Shown here: piece after piece, positions 9,057 through 17,600 of the stretch
Layout: each line of letters begins with the position of its first letter
How positions within the stretch are numbered: the stretch's first letter is position 1
Source of the DNA: an uncultured Ileibacterium sp.
GTDB taxonomy: Bacteria; Bacillota; Clostridia; Peptostreptococcales; Anaerovoracaceae
DNA: 64,000 bases
Reading direction: 5' to 3'
NCBI GenBank assembly: GCA_902488835.1
Contig: CABTXQ010000002.1
Coordinates: 1 to 64,000 of the forward strand
Notes under the pieces: model-generated
What the model was told of the DNA's origin: nothing
The model's database searches: none
Seen by the model: the letters and a program-made list of their open reading frames with translations, nothing else
Translations under genes and position numbers: made by a program

Positions 9057-9566
9057 ATGGATAAAAAAGTAGCAGACTTAATTAATGACCAGATAAATGC
9101 TGAGCTATTCTCATCATATCTTTACTTAGACTTTGCCAACTATTATCATGATGAGGGACTTGAAGGATTTGCAAATTGGTTCGATATTCAGGCAAAGGAA
9201 GAACTTGACCATGCAATGCTAATGAGAACATATCTCTTTAATAACGGATACAGGGTAACTCTTGATGCAATTGAAAAGCCTGATAAAAAGTGCAAGAAAG
9301 CAAATGATGCACTTAAGTTCAGTTTTGAACATGAGAAATATATAACAAGCTTAATACATAAGATTTATAAGGCGGCAAAAGATGCTGATGATTTCCGTAC
9401 AATGGAATTCTTTAACTGGTTTGTTAAGGAACAGGGAGAAGAGGAGAAAAATGCGGACGATCTTATAAAGAAGTTCGAATTATACGGAAAAGATGCAAAG
9501 GGCCTATATGAACTCAATAAAGAACTTCTAGCACGTGTGTATAGCGCACCTTCATTGACATTATAA
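9057..9566 (+). CDS. ftnA: Ferritin (non-haem, FtnA type)
   Basis: 169 aa four-helix-bundle ferritin that stores iron as a mineral core. The N-terminal helix has INAELFSSYLYLDFANYY, with ferroxidase glutamate E16. The second helix has AKEELDHAMLM, the E..H ferroxidase pair. WFVKEQGEEEKNADDL supplies the third-helix glutamates. No haem-binding methionine pattern of bacterioferritin is evident. A strong GGAAGGAG site precedes the ATG. It is monocistronic between the tRNA-Glu and the shared terminator with thiC. The upstream region is AT-rich and contains a 14-bp palindrome (9000-9013), a possible but unproven metal/peroxide regulator site. Confidence 0.95.
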   Translation: MDKKVADLINDQINAELFSSYLYLDFANYYHDEGLEGFANWFDIQAKEELDHAMLMRTYLFNNGYRVTLDAIEKPDKKCKKANDALKFSFEHEKYITSLIHKIYKAAKDADDFRTMEFFNWFVKEQGEEEKNADDLIKKFELYGKDAKGLYELNKELLARVYSAPSLTL

Positions 9567-9587
9567 TTGTGAGATTTAATAAATAAT

Positions 9588-9625
9588 AAAAGAGCGATGG
9601 TTTGATACAAAGCCATCGCTCTTTA
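9588..9625. terminator. Bidirectional intrinsic terminator between ftnA and thiC
   Basis: AAAGAGCGATGG and CCATCGCTCTTT form a 12-bp stem with a short loop, flanked by A-rich and T-rich tracts on the two sides. It can serve both converging genes. Confidence 0.9.
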
Positions 9626-9642
9626 ACTCTATTCTTTATTCT

Positions 9643-10956
9643 CTATAGAATATCTATATGTTCTCCAGCAAGAGCCTTATTCATGCTTCTTACTGCACAG
9701 AACTTACCACACATTGAGCACGTATCTTTGTGATCATCTTCAGGAAGTCTGTCATCACGGATAGCTTTTGCGGTTACAGGATCGAGAGCACATTCATATT
9801 GAGCATCCCAGTCAAGATTTCTCCTTGCATCAGCCATTTTATCATCTATATCTCTTGCGTTAGGTATTCCCTTTGCAATATCTGCAGCATGTGCAGCTAT
9901 TTTTGATGCGATTATACCGTTCTTTACGTCATCTACATTAGGGAGTGCAAGGTGTTCAGCAGGTGTTACATAGCAAAGGAATGCGGCACCATTCATAGCT
10001 GCTACAGCTCCACCAATTGCAGATGTAATGTGATCATAACCAGGTGCTATGTCAGTTACAATAGGACCGAGAACGTAGAATGGTGCGCCCATACAAATTC
10101 CCTCTTGTATCTTCATATTTGCTGCTACCTGATCAAGAGGCACATGTCCAGGACCTTCTACCATAACTTGAACATTATGATTCCATGCACGCTTTGTGAG
10201 TTCACCTAGTCTTACTAACTCTTCGATTTGGCAAACATCTGTGGCATCTGCAAGGCAGCCAGGTCTGCAAGCATCTCCAAGAGATATTGTAACGTCATGT
10301 TCTTCACAGATTTTTAGAATTTCATCGTAGTATTCGTAGAATGGATTTTCTTCTCCGGTCATACTCATCCATGCAAATACAAGGGAACCACCTCTACTTA
10401 CTATATTCATCTTGCGCTTATGTTTTTTTATCTGATCAATTGTTTTTCTTGTTATTCCGCAGTGAAGGGTTACAAAGTCAACTCCGTCTTCTGCGTGAAG
10501 TCTTATTACATCGAGAAAATCCTGAGCAGTGAGTGTATCAAGGTCTCTTTGATAGTGGATTACACTGTCATAAACCGGAACTGTTCCTATCATAGCAGGG
10601 CATTCACTCGTAAGCTTTTTACGGAAAGGCTGGGTATCTCCATGGCTTGAAAGATCCATTATTGCCTCAGCTCCAAGGTCAACAGCCTTCATAACCTTCT
10701 GCATTTCAATATCGTAATCCTTGCAGTCTCTTGAAACACCAAGATTTACATTGATCTTAGTCCTAAGCATGCTTCCAATGCCTTCAGGGCTTATGCTCTT
10801 ATGGGATTTATTACATGGAATTGCAATTTTTCCCTCTGAAACAAGTTCTCTAATACGCTCTGCCGACAAATGCTCCTTAGATGCAACAATATCCATTTCA
10901 GGAGTAATTATTCCCTTTCTTGCTGCATCCATCTGTGTTGTGTAATTTCTTTCCAT
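9643..10956 (-). CDS. thiC: Phosphomethylpyrimidine synthase ThiC
   Basis: 437 aa radical-SAM enzyme that rearranges aminoimidazole ribotide to HMP-phosphate for thiamine synthesis. The unusual C-terminal cluster motif [11 protein letters not shown] is present. So are [20 protein letters not shown] and [10 protein letters not shown], typical of the catalytic barrel. The ATG at 10956 is preceded by GGAGG; a TTG one codon earlier is not needed. It lacks the long N-terminal extension of proteobacterial ThiC, as is usual in Firmicutes. It is transcribed alone behind a TPP riboswitch and terminator, so it should be repressed by thiamine pyrophosphate. Confidence 0.97.
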   Translation of the reverse strand: MERNYTTQMDAARKGIITPEMDIVASKEHLSAERIRELVSEGKIAIPCNKSHKSISPEGIGSMLRTKINVNLGVSRDCKDYDIEMQKVMKAVDLGAEAIMDLSSHGDTQPFRKKLTSECPAMIGTVPVYDSVIHYQRDLDTLTAQDFLDVIRLHAEDGVDFVTLHCGITRKTIDQIKKHKRKMNIVSRGGSLVFAWMSMTGEENPFYEYYDEILKICEEHDVTISLGDACRPGCLADATDVCQIEELVRLGELTKRAWNHNVQVMVEGPGHVPLDQVAANMKIQEGICMGAPFYVLGPIVTDIAPGYDHITSAIGGAVAAMNGAAFLCYVTPAEHLALPNVDDVKNGIIASKIAAHAADIAKGIPNARDIDDKMADARRNLDWDAQYECALDPVTAKAIRDDRLPEDDHKDTCSMCGKFCAVRSMNKALAGEHIDIL

Positions 10957-11057
10957 CAAAGTACCTCCTCATGGTTCTTTAGTCTAAAACATGACTATAG
11001 ATTTTATATAGCGGCATGAAAGTGGTGCTCCCGATCAACCGCTTATTTAATTATTTG

Positions 11058-11096
11058 AATAAAAAATACAAGGCGCCAATAATAATCACCTTGTAA
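11058..11096 (-). terminator. Riboswitch-controlled terminator upstream of thiC
   Basis: On the minus strand ACAAGG...CCTTGT forms a stem followed by ATTTTTTATT. It lies just downstream of the TPP aptamer and upstream of thiC, so it is the likely expression platform (transcription attenuation). Confidence 0.8.
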
Positions 11097-11114
11097 AACA
11101 TTTATTCATAAGAC

Positions 11115-11212
11115 ATCAAGGCAATTCCTACGTTGGCATTATCCATATCAGGTTCGTGGGTCCGGGATTTGAATCCCTGTCTCAGCTTAATTAAGCTCCC
11201 CATGCACTTGCA
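11115..11212 (-). promoter_or_regulatory. TPP (Thi-box) riboswitch controlling thiC
   Basis: The minus strand carries the Thi-box hallmarks: GGGGAGC...GCTGAGA, then ACCTGATATGGATAATGCC and AACGTAGGAA. These are the two conserved halves of the TPP aptamer (HMP-sensing CTGAGA, pyrophosphate-sensing ACCTGAT...GATAATGCC...CGTAGG). It sits between a sigma-A promoter and the terminator ahead of thiC. Confidence 0.95.
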
Positions 11213-11236
11213 TTTTATTCATTTATCTACGTGCAC

Positions 11237-11265
11237 AATCTAGCACATAATTTCCATGTTGTCAA
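11237..11265 (-). promoter_or_regulatory. Sigma-A promoter for thiC riboswitch transcript
   Basis: The minus strand shows TTGACA (11265-11260), a 17-base spacer and TAGATT (11242-11237). This places the transcript start just before the aptamer. Confidence 0.75.
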
Positions 11266-11283
11266 TGATGGGCAATATTTCTA

Positions 11284-11312
11284 TTTACATAGCATGCATT
11301 TAATAATATAAT
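11284..11312 (+). promoter_or_regulatory. Sigma-A promoter for first metal-chelate ABC importer
   Basis: TTTACA at 11284-11289, exactly 17 bases, then TATAAT at 11307-11312. It is divergent from the thiC promoter. A GGTAAAAAAAAACC symmetry lies just downstream; whether it is an operator is unclear. Confidence 0.75.
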
Positions 11313-11363
11313 ACGGTATGGTAAAAAAAAACCTAACGATATGAAAAAATGGAGGAATAAGAA

Positions 11364-12470
11364 ATGAGGAAGAAGATTTTGGGACTTTTTGCATTGCTTA
11401 TGGTTCTTGTTCTTGCATTCAGCATGACAGGATGCGAGGCAGACAAAGCTAAATCATCAAGCAAAGAGAAATCCATTGAAAGAGAAGAGTGGACTTTCAA
11501 AGATCAAGCGGATAATGAGGTAACAGTTAAGGTGCCTGTAAAATCTATGGTAGTTCTTCAGCACCACTCAATTGATATCCTTGCACAACTTGGTGCACAG
11601 GATAAGATTGTCGGTGTTGAATCAAAGTGGGAATCTGATCTTGGATCATATATCAAGGACGCTTTCCCTGAAATTGAATCCCTACCTACACCTGGAGACT
11701 TGAAGAGCTGTAACGTTGAGGAGGTTGCAAAATTAAAACCTGATGTAGTGATCGCTGCTCCCCAGGCTAACCAGGATTCAATAAATAAGATAAAAGAACT
11801 TGGAATACCTGTAGTTGTAATTTCACTGAGAAGTGAGGGAAAACAGAAAGAAGCTCAGAATCCAGAATTAAAGGATGCGGATAAGGCATATACTGACGGA
11901 TGTAAATGGGCTATAGAGACACTTGGTAAGTTGACAGGAAAAGATGACAAGGCAAAGGAACTTTGGCAGTTCTGTTTAGAGAGCAGAAAAATTGTCGATA
12001 AATCACTTAAGGATGTTTCAGAAAAAGACAAGAAGACTGTATTTATTGCCAATGAGAACAATCAGACATATGGTAATGATAAGTACGTAGGCTGCATGCT
12101 TGAAAGAGCCGGTGGAGTAAACGTAGCTGCTAAGGATATACAGGGATATAAGCCTTATACATTTGAACAGCTTGCTAACTGGAATCCGGATGTAATCATT
12201 GTTCAGGACAGATATAAAGAGGTATATGACGGAATTAAAAAAGACAGCCGCTATAAATCATTAAAAGCTGTTAAAGACGGAAACGTCATCCTAGCACCTT
12301 ATTGGACAAAGCCATGGGGTAATCCTGATGCTGATTCAATAGCACTTGGGGAACTCTGGCTCGCTCATAAGCTCTATCCAGATAAAATCGATAGCAAGAT
12401 TGTAAACAAGAGGGCTAACAAATTCTATAAGGATTTCTATGGCATTGAATTCAAGGATAAAGTTAAGTAA
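11364..12470 (+). CDS. Iron-siderophore/cobalamin-type ABC transporter, solute-binding lipoprotein
   Basis: 368 aa. The signal peptide has a lipobox SMTGC, so it is predicted to be lipid-anchored at C24. A class III (TroA/FepB/BtuF-like, PF01497) binding fold follows: VVLQHHSIDILAQLGAQDKIVGV in the first lobe, a long linking helix near the middle, and NWNPDVIIV in the second lobe. The ligand is probably a metal chelate such as ferric siderophore, haem or corrinoid; sequence alone does not decide. It heads an operon with permease and ATPase 15 bases downstream. The SD is GGAGGAATAAGAA. Confidence 0.9.
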   Translation: MRKKILGLFALLMVLVLAFSMTGCEADKAKSSSKEKSIEREEWTFKDQADNEVTVKVPVKSMVVLQHHSIDILAQLGAQDKIVGVESKWESDLGSYIKDAFPEIESLPTPGDLKSCNVEEVAKLKPDVVIAAPQANQDSINKIKELGIPVVVISLRSEGKQKEAQNPELKDADKAYTDGCKWAIETLGKLTGKDDKAKELWQFCLESRKIVDKSLKDVSEKDKKTVFIANENNQTYGNDKYVGCMLERAGGVNVAAKDIQGYKPYTFEQLANWNPDVIIVQDRYKEVYDGIKKDSRYKSLKAVKDGNVILAPYWTKPWGNPDADSIALGELWLAHKLYPDKIDSKIVNKRANKFYKDFYGIEFKDKVK

Positions 12471-12485
12471 GTTTGGAGGCTTCTT

Positions 12486-13493
12486 ATGTCAAAGGTAAAA
12501 AACATAAGTGAATCGTTGATTTTCGTTTTATTGCCTTTAATAATAATATTAATTTCACTGTGCGTCGGAGCATATGATGTATCTATAACAGATATATTTA
12601 AGATATTTGCGTCCAAATTTACTCATGATAATAGTGGTGTAGAAGCGATAGCAGCAAGCATAATATTAGACACGAGATTGCCGAGGATAATCGGAGCTGT
12701 TCTAGTTGGGGCGGGACTTTCAGTTTCAGGAGCTGTATTCCAGTGCATTTTCAAGAATCCGCTCGCGGACCCTTATACACTTGGTGTCTCAAACGGAGCA
12801 GGCTTCGGTGCGGCAGTTGCGATAGTGTTATCAGTATCTTCGCTATCAGTTCAATCTTTTGCGATGGCATTTGGAATATTTGCAGTGTTTTTAACATTTT
12901 TATTATCAATAAAAAATAATAAGTCTACAGTAACACTCATACTTTCCGGAATGCTCGTAAGTGCCCTTTTTTCATCACTTGTCTCCCTTATCAAATTTGT
13001 AGCGGACCCTTTTGAAAAGCTGCCACAGATAATATATTGGTTGATGGGTACAATGGTGGGCATTAATTACAGCAAAATAATTTCCGTACTGCCTGCTTAC
13101 ATCATAGCTATGCTTATAATATATCTTTACAGATGGAGAATTAATGTTTTAAGTATGGGAGATGTACAAGCTAAGTCATTTGGAATTGACGTAAAGAAAG
13201 ATAGAATGGTTGTTATCATTGCAAGCACTTTACTAACGGCATTGGTTGTAAGTATTTCAGGAATTATCGGATGGGTTGGAATTGTGGTTCCGCATCTGGC
13301 AAGGCTTCTAGTCGGACCGGACTTCAGAAAACTTATGCTTGTATCCATATCACTAGGCATTTCATACCTTCTCATCATTGATGATATATGTAGAAGTTTG
13401 ACATCGATGGAAATCCCTATTGGAGTAGTAACAGGAATTATAGGTATACCGGTATTTGTATATTTTATATATACCAGAAAGGTTAATTGGTAA
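12486..13493 (+). CDS. FecCD/BtuC-family ABC permease
   Basis: 335 aa with about ten hydrophobic segments. The family motifs are RLPRIIGAVLVGAGLSVSGA near residue 65, NPLADPYTLGVSNGAGFGA, and GIIGWVGIVVPHLARLLVGPD near residue 255, the coupling-helix/ATPase-contact region. It works as a dimer in the membrane. Its stop overlaps the ATPase start in TAATG, indicating translational coupling. Confidence 0.93.
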   Translation: MSKVKNISESLIFVLLPLIIILISLCVGAYDVSITDIFKIFASKFTHDNSGVEAIAASIILDTRLPRIIGAVLVGAGLSVSGAVFQCIFKNPLADPYTLGVSNGAGFGAAVAIVLSVSSLSVQSFAMAFGIFAVFLTFLLSIKNNKSTVTLILSGMLVSALFSSLVSLIKFVADPFEKLPQIIYWLMGTMVGINYSKIISVLPAYIIAMLIIYLYRWRINVLSMGDVQAKSFGIDVKKDRMVVIIASTLLTALVVSISGIIGWVGIVVPHLARLLVGPDFRKLMLVSISLGISYLLIIDDICRSLTSMEIPIGVVTGIIGIPVFVYFIYTRKVNW

Positions 13494-14299
13494 TGGAGCT
13501 GAAAGTTAAATCAATAAATTTTGGATACGATGAAAATAGAAAAGTAATAAAAGATGTTTCATTTGAATTTTCAGCTTCACAAATACTTTGCATCTTGGGG
13601 GCAAATGGAACAGGTAAAAGTACTTTGTTAAAATGTATGATAGGCGAAGAGAAGGCAAACGGTGATATCCTTATAGACGATAAAAATATAAAGGAATATA
13701 ACACAAGACAGTTAGCACAGAAATTCGCCTATATACCGCAGACTACAGATGCAACATTTTCCTTTAGAGTTATAGATGTAATACTCATGGGAAGGACTGC
13801 ATACATAGACTATTTCGGAACACCGGATAAATCAGATATTGATCTTGCGATGGAAAAGATGAATTTTCTAGGCATAGGATATTTGAAGGAAAAACTATTC
13901 AATGAAATATCAGGAGGAGAACGTCAACTCGTAATGATTGCAGCTGCTATGACACAGGAGCCTGAACTGATGATTTTCGATGAGCCGACAGCACATCTAG
14001 ATTTCGGAAATTCATACAGATTCTTAGATCTTGTCAAAAAACTGCAGCAAAATGGAATTGGCATTATCATGACTACACATTTTCCTGAGCACGCATTGTT
14101 TCTGAAAGGAGACACACTTATTCTTAAGGATGGTGTTATTATGAGCAAAGGAAAAGCTGATGACATAATTACAGAGAAAAACATGTCAAAGCTATACGGA
14201 ATTGAGGTGAATATAAGAGAGATAGAAGATAGAATAGTATGCATACCAGGTAAAATGAACCCAAAGACGACAGAATTGTTTTCAAATAATCTTGTCTAA
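13493..14299 (+). CDS. ABC transporter ATP-binding protein (FecE/BtuD type)
   Basis: 268 aa from the ATG at 13493, which overlaps the permease stop; an in-frame TTG at 13487 is less likely. Walker A is GANGTGKST, the signature is ISGGERQL, and Walker B is LMIFDEPTAHLDF. The switch histidine lies in MTTHFPEHA. It powers the importer encoded just upstream. No gene in this three-gene set identifies the substrate. Because the same window contains ferritin and a nitrogenase-like system, iron is the favoured guess. Confidence 0.94.
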   Translation: MELKVKSINFGYDENRKVIKDVSFEFSASQILCILGANGTGKSTLLKCMIGEEKANGDILIDDKNIKEYNTRQLAQKFAYIPQTTDATFSFRVIDVILMGRTAYIDYFGTPDKSDIDLAMEKMNFLGIGYLKEKLFNEISGGERQLVMIAAAMTQEPELMIFDEPTAHLDFGNSYRFLDLVKKLQQNGIGIIMTTHFPEHALFLKGDTLILKDGVIMSKGKADDIITEKNMSKLYGIEVNIREIEDRIVCIPGKMNPKTTELFSNNLV

Positions 14300-14321
14300 G
14301 TGCATATGAATTTGTTATAAT
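14292..14321 (+). promoter_or_regulatory. Promoter for structured leader and ECF S-component
   Basis: TTGTCT (14292-14297), an 18-base spacer and TATAAT (14316-14321), with an extended-minus-10 TG at 14313-14314. It overlaps the end of the upstream ATPase gene and would start a leader of about 150 nt. Confidence 0.6.
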
Positions 14322-14327
14322 TCCATA

Positions 14328-14470
14328 TAGCAATATTTTCATATGCCCGCTCGAGCTCATTAGCAAAGCAGGGAATCAAAGTGAAAAATATTGTCAATAT
14401 TAATTATTTCACACCCGTAAGAATTTGCGGGGCTCATCGCTGTATCCTTGTAAGGAGCGGCAGAAGGAGG
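14328..14470 (+). promoter_or_regulatory. Structured leader RNA upstream of ECF S-component (candidate riboswitch, class unknown)
   Basis: The leader contains nested complementary segments. GTGAAA pairs with TTTCAC (14381 to about 14412) and encloses a second AATATT/AATATT hairpin. CCCG (14415 region) can pair with CGGG (14428 region) or compete with upstream GCCCGC (14345 region) for the same GCGGGGC. A last hairpin CGCT..CCTT/AAGG..AGCG ends 4 bases before the AGAAGGAGG ribosome site. A second AAGGAG copy in the hairpin could act as a decoy for the true site. The competing pairings and gene context suggest ligand control of translation. I could not match it to a known class by eye. Confidence 0.5.
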
Positions 14471-14478
14471 ATTATAAA

Positions 14479-15102
14479 ATGAATAATAAGTTAGCGAATC
14501 CTAAGTATTTGGCACAGCTCGCATTGCTTATAGCAATCGAAATTGTAATGAAGCTTGTTGGTCTTGGAAGTGTACCGGTCGGGCCGCTATACATGTCATT
14601 TTTGACATTACCGATAGCAATTGGAGCCATATTGATGGGGCCTACAGCAGGAGGAATACTTGGAGGAGTCTTTGGAATTGTAAGCTTTAAGGATGCAATA
14701 ACAGGTGCCTCTGTAATGACCGGCACCTTTTTTCAATTTGCACCTGTGAAGACATTTATCCTATGTGTAATCATGCGTATTCTAATGGGAATATGTGTGG
14801 GACTTATATTTAAAGCTCTTGATAAGGCATTAAAGGGAAATACAGTTTCGTATGTTATTGGATCTTTAAGTGCACCCATATTGAATACCTTGTTCTTCAT
14901 GGGATTTATTGTCCTCGCATTTTATAAGACTGATTATATACAGAACCTTGTTCATAATCTCGGAGTTCATAATCCTTTAACATTTGTAATAGCTCTAGTC
15001 GGAGTACAGGGACTCACTGAAGCAGTAGTTTGCTGCATACTTGGAACGATTATTACAAAAGCTTTGTCAAAGGCATTGGGAAGAAGCATAAGTGCTGAAT
15101 AG
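14479..15102 (+). CDS. ECF transporter S-component, vitamin-type, substrate unknown
   Basis: 207 aa from the ATG at 14479, preceded by AGAAGGAGG. It has about six hydrophobic segments. Near the N-terminus is an ALLIAIEIVMKL helix followed by MSFLTLPIAIGAILMGPTAG, the pattern of S-components in the ECF fold (FolT/PanT/related). S-components bind a vitamin and share an EcfAA'T energising module that must be encoded elsewhere. The long structured leader suggests regulation by the transported vitamin or a derivative. Exact substrate cannot be assigned. Confidence 0.8.
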   Translation: MNNKLANPKYLAQLALLIAIEIVMKLVGLGSVPVGPLYMSFLTLPIAIGAILMGPTAGGILGGVFGIVSFKDAITGASVMTGTFFQFAPVKTFILCVIMRILMGICVGLIFKALDKALKGNTVSYVIGSLSAPILNTLFFMGFIVLAFYKTDYIQNLVHNLGVHNPLTFVIALVGVQGLTEAVVCCILGTIITKALSKALGRSISAE

Positions 15103-15121
15103 ATAATATCGGTGAGACTTT

Positions 15122-15697
15122 ATGAAAATTTGGCTTGTTAGACATGGTCAGACAAATCTAAATAAATACAAACTCATGCAGGGAAGAACGGATGAACTGC
15201 TAAACGATATCGGAAGAAGTCAGGGAGAAAAAGCTAGGAAATTTGTAGAGGATATAGAGTTTGATGCGGTATATGCAAGCCCGCTCATTAGGGCTATCGA
15301 GACAGCTTCAATAGTATCAGGCCTACCGATGTCTGATGTAATAATTGATAAACGGATAACTGAGGTTGATTTCGGGAAATATGAACTATGTAAATACTCA
15401 AAATTAGGGATAAGAATGTCTCTTTATTGGGCACTGCCCGAAGTATTTTCTGCACCTGACGGAGTTGAAGATTTGAAATCTATGATTAGTAGAAGCCAAT
15501 CCTTCCTAAAGGACATTGAAAACAAAAATTATAAGAATGTACTCATCGCATCACACGGAGGAATATTAAGAGCCATGAACGGCTATCTCCTAGATAGGAG
15601 AAACGGACTTAAATGGCGTCCCAAGATGCATAACTGTGAGATTCGGCTTTACAGTTCTGAAAACGGAATTCATTCTTTCATAAAGACTCTTAAGTAA
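15122..15697 (+). CDS. Histidine phosphatase family protein (CobC/GpmB-like)
   Basis: 191 aa. The catalytic RHGQTN motif is at residues 8-13, and the second catalytic histidine lies in IASHGGILRAM. ASPLIRAIETA gives the conserved arginine pair. The family includes alpha-ribazole phosphatase (CobC) and broad-specificity phosphatases. It starts 19 bases after the ECF S-component and is probably co-transcribed with it, so dephosphorylation of the imported vitamin or a cobalamin role is possible but not shown. A terminator follows immediately. Confidence 0.85.
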   Translation: MKIWLVRHGQTNLNKYKLMQGRTDELLNDIGRSQGEKARKFVEDIEFDAVYASPLIRAIETASIVSGLPMSDVIIDKRITEVDFGKYELCKYSKLGIRMSLYWALPEVFSAPDGVEDLKSMISRSQSFLKDIENKNYKNVLIASHGGILRAMNGYLLDRRNGLKWRPKMHNCEIRLYSSENGIHSFIKTLK

Positions 15698-15722
15698 TAC
15701 CCTCAAATGAGGGTATTTTTTT
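15697..15722 (+). terminator. Intrinsic terminator after histidine phosphatase
   Basis: ATACCCTC, a four-base loop and GAGGGTAT, then a T tract. It starts within the stop codon of the upstream gene. Confidence 0.9.
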
Positions 15723-15737
15723 ATGTACATCTATCTA

Positions 15738-15766
15738 TTGACATAAAGGGAAAAACACAATAAAAT
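15738..15766 (+). promoter_or_regulatory. Strong sigma-A promoter for second ABC importer
   Basis: TTGACA (15738-15743), 17-base spacer, TAAAAT (15761-15766). The predicted start is about 50 bases upstream of the lipoprotein ATG. Confidence 0.8.
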
Positions 15767-15824
15767 AATAACGTTAGATTTTATAAAAGCGAACGGCATA
15801 ATATTAATTATTGAGGAGAAAAAA

Positions 15825-16901
15825 ATGAAAAAGAAGAGTTTTGGAATTCTTTTGCTTATGATGATTCTTGCAGTTTCAATGATTATGATGACTGCATGCA
15901 ACAAGGATGAAAAAAGCGAATCAGATGGTGGTACAGTAACTTTTACCGATGATGCAGGTAGAAAAGTTGAGATTCCTAAGAATATTAAGAGAATTGCACC
16001 ATCAGGACCACTAGCTGAACAGGTAATTGAATCAATCGCACCAGATAAGATGGTAGCAATATCACAAAAGCCTAAGGGAGAAAAGGAGCAGAAAATTCTT
16101 AGCAAATTCATGGATCTTCCGGAAATTGGACAGATCTACGGCAAACTTCCTTTTAATGCTGAGTCTCTAGCATCAGCAAACCCTGACATAGTTATAGACA
16201 TAGGCGAGCCTAAAGATACCGTTGCTTTGGACATGGATTCTATTAGTGAAAAGAGCGGTACACCAACAATTTTTATTGAGATGAATTTCCAAAATGCTGA
16301 TGAGGCTTATAAGAAGCTAGGCAAGGTTCTTGGAGAAGAAAAGAAGGCAGAGAAGCTTGCTAAATATGTTAAGAGAGTAAATGACGAATTAGATTCAGGA
16401 ATGAAAAAAGTTGGGGACAAGAAGCTTAGTTATGTATATTTGACAGGTGATAATGGACTAGGATCAAATCCAAAGGGTTCATTTCATATGCAGATGCTTG
16501 ACACTATAGGAGAAAATGCTTTTGTAAGTCAGGAAAAATCACCAAAAGGTGGGGCAAATGAGATTTCACAGGAAGAACTCCTTAAACTTGATCCGGATGT
16601 AATAATTTTTGGCCCTGGAAGTGTTTATAACGATGTGAAGAATGATCCGGTTTTTTCACAGCTAACAGCAATCAAGAAAGGAAAGTATGTAGAAGCACCT
16701 TCACTTCCATATAACTGGTTAGGGTTTCCTCCATCAGTAAATAGATTTATGGGAGCACAGTGGGCTGCACAATTATTCTATCCTGATCAGTTCAAGTACG
16801 ATTTACAGAAGAGAATTACTGAATACTATGATCTTTTCTACGGATACAAGCTTTCGGGAAAAGAATATAAAGAAATAATGAAAAACGCATCTTTTAAATA
16901 A
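15825..16901 (+). CDS. Second metal-chelate-type ABC solute-binding lipoprotein
   Basis: 358 aa, with a signal peptide ending in lipobox MMTAC (C25). TFTDDAGRKVEIPKNIKRIAP is typical of the start of the PF01497 (FecB/BtuF) fold, and LLKLDPDVIIFGPG and ASANPDIVIDIG give the two lobes. It is clearly divergent from the first binding protein (11364-12470), so the two systems probably differ in ligand. The PNWLGFPPS-like segment near the C-terminus (YNWLGFPPSVNRFMGAQW) recalls binding proteins of molybdate/tungstate- or iron-linked FecB-like clusters, without deciding. The SD is TTGAGGAG. Confidence 0.88.
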   Translation: MKKKSFGILLLMMILAVSMIMMTACNKDEKSESDGGTVTFTDDAGRKVEIPKNIKRIAPSGPLAEQVIESIAPDKMVAISQKPKGEKEQKILSKFMDLPEIGQIYGKLPFNAESLASANPDIVIDIGEPKDTVALDMDSISEKSGTPTIFIEMNFQNADEAYKKLGKVLGEEKKAEKLAKYVKRVNDELDSGMKKVGDKKLSYVYLTGDNGLGSNPKGSFHMQMLDTIGENAFVSQEKSPKGGANEISQEELLKLDPDVIIFGPGSVYNDVKNDPVFSQLTAIKKGKYVEAPSLPYNWLGFPPSVNRFMGAQWAAQLFYPDQFKYDLQKRITEYYDLFYGYKLSGKEYKEIMKNASFK

Positions 16902-16928
16902 TTTAATTAGTACATAAGAGGATATATT

Positions 16929-17600
16929 TTGATCAAGTGGGAAGGAAAAACATTAAGTGAATACGTAAGAGCAGGACAGTTTGAACCTTATGCGAAAGAT
17001 GTAGTTGACCGAGTAAAAGAATACATCATTAATAAGGAGGTTATCGATGCCGGATGTGGTCCCGGTAACATTAGTGTTGCTCTATCTGAATATGCATATA
17101 AAGTTATTGGAATTGATACTCAAACCAAAGCAATTGAATATGCAAAAGAATTATATTCTGATGTAAAAAACTTATCATTCAAGGTCGGAGATATTTTCGA
17201 TCTTGAATCTAATTCATGCGATGTACTTTTTGGAGTTTCTATAGGAATGATAGATAAAAAGAATCTGGAGTTAATTAGGATTCCGAGGGAATATCTAATA
17301 TTTGTAAATACGCTTAAGAGCCAATATTTTCCAAAAAGAAACCACAATGAATATGACGATACAATTCTTAATAATGGAAATTATAAATACGAGACGTTTA
17401 GACTTTCTACATCGTTCGGGCAACCTTTTTTGAACTATGATGAGGCAGTCGATTTTATCAGGCGTCATAATCTCTCAGATGATTACGAAAAATTTGCGAA
17501 AGAAAACATTAAGGAAATATCATCAGAGTACCCTCTTTATCTTGAAAACAAGAAAAATATTCAGATAACTGTAATTGAGAGTAAGAACTATGGCAGATAA
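16929..17600 (+). CDS. Class I SAM-dependent methyltransferase
   Basis: 223 aa from a TTG start, chosen because AGAGGA lies about eight bases upstream and no good ATG is nearby. Motif I is VIDAGCGPGNIS (residues about 39-50), followed by an acidic VIGIDTQ strand and a KVGDIFDLESNSCDVLFGV segment. Its substrate is unknown. It sits inside the ABC operon between the binding protein and the permease, and its end overlaps the permease start by 11 bases. This placement suggests that it acts on the imported chelate or its metallophore. Confidence 0.8.
   Translation: MIKWEGKTLSEYVRAGQFEPYAKDVVDRVKEYIINKEVIDAGCGPGNISVALSEYAYKVIGIDTQTKAIEYAKELYSDVKNLSFKVGDIFDLESNSCDVLFGVSIGMIDKKNLELIRIPREYLIFVNTLKSQYFPKRNHNEYDDTILNNGNYKYETFRLSTSFGQPFLNYDEAVDFIRRHNLSDDYEKFAKENIKEISSEYPLYLENKKNIQITVIESKNYGR

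Noticed and set aside
14300..14478. A cobalamin riboswitch
   Set aside because: There are GGGAATC and GTGAAA similarities, but the invariant GCCACTG and the CCCGCnACTGT order are missing. I report it as class unknown.
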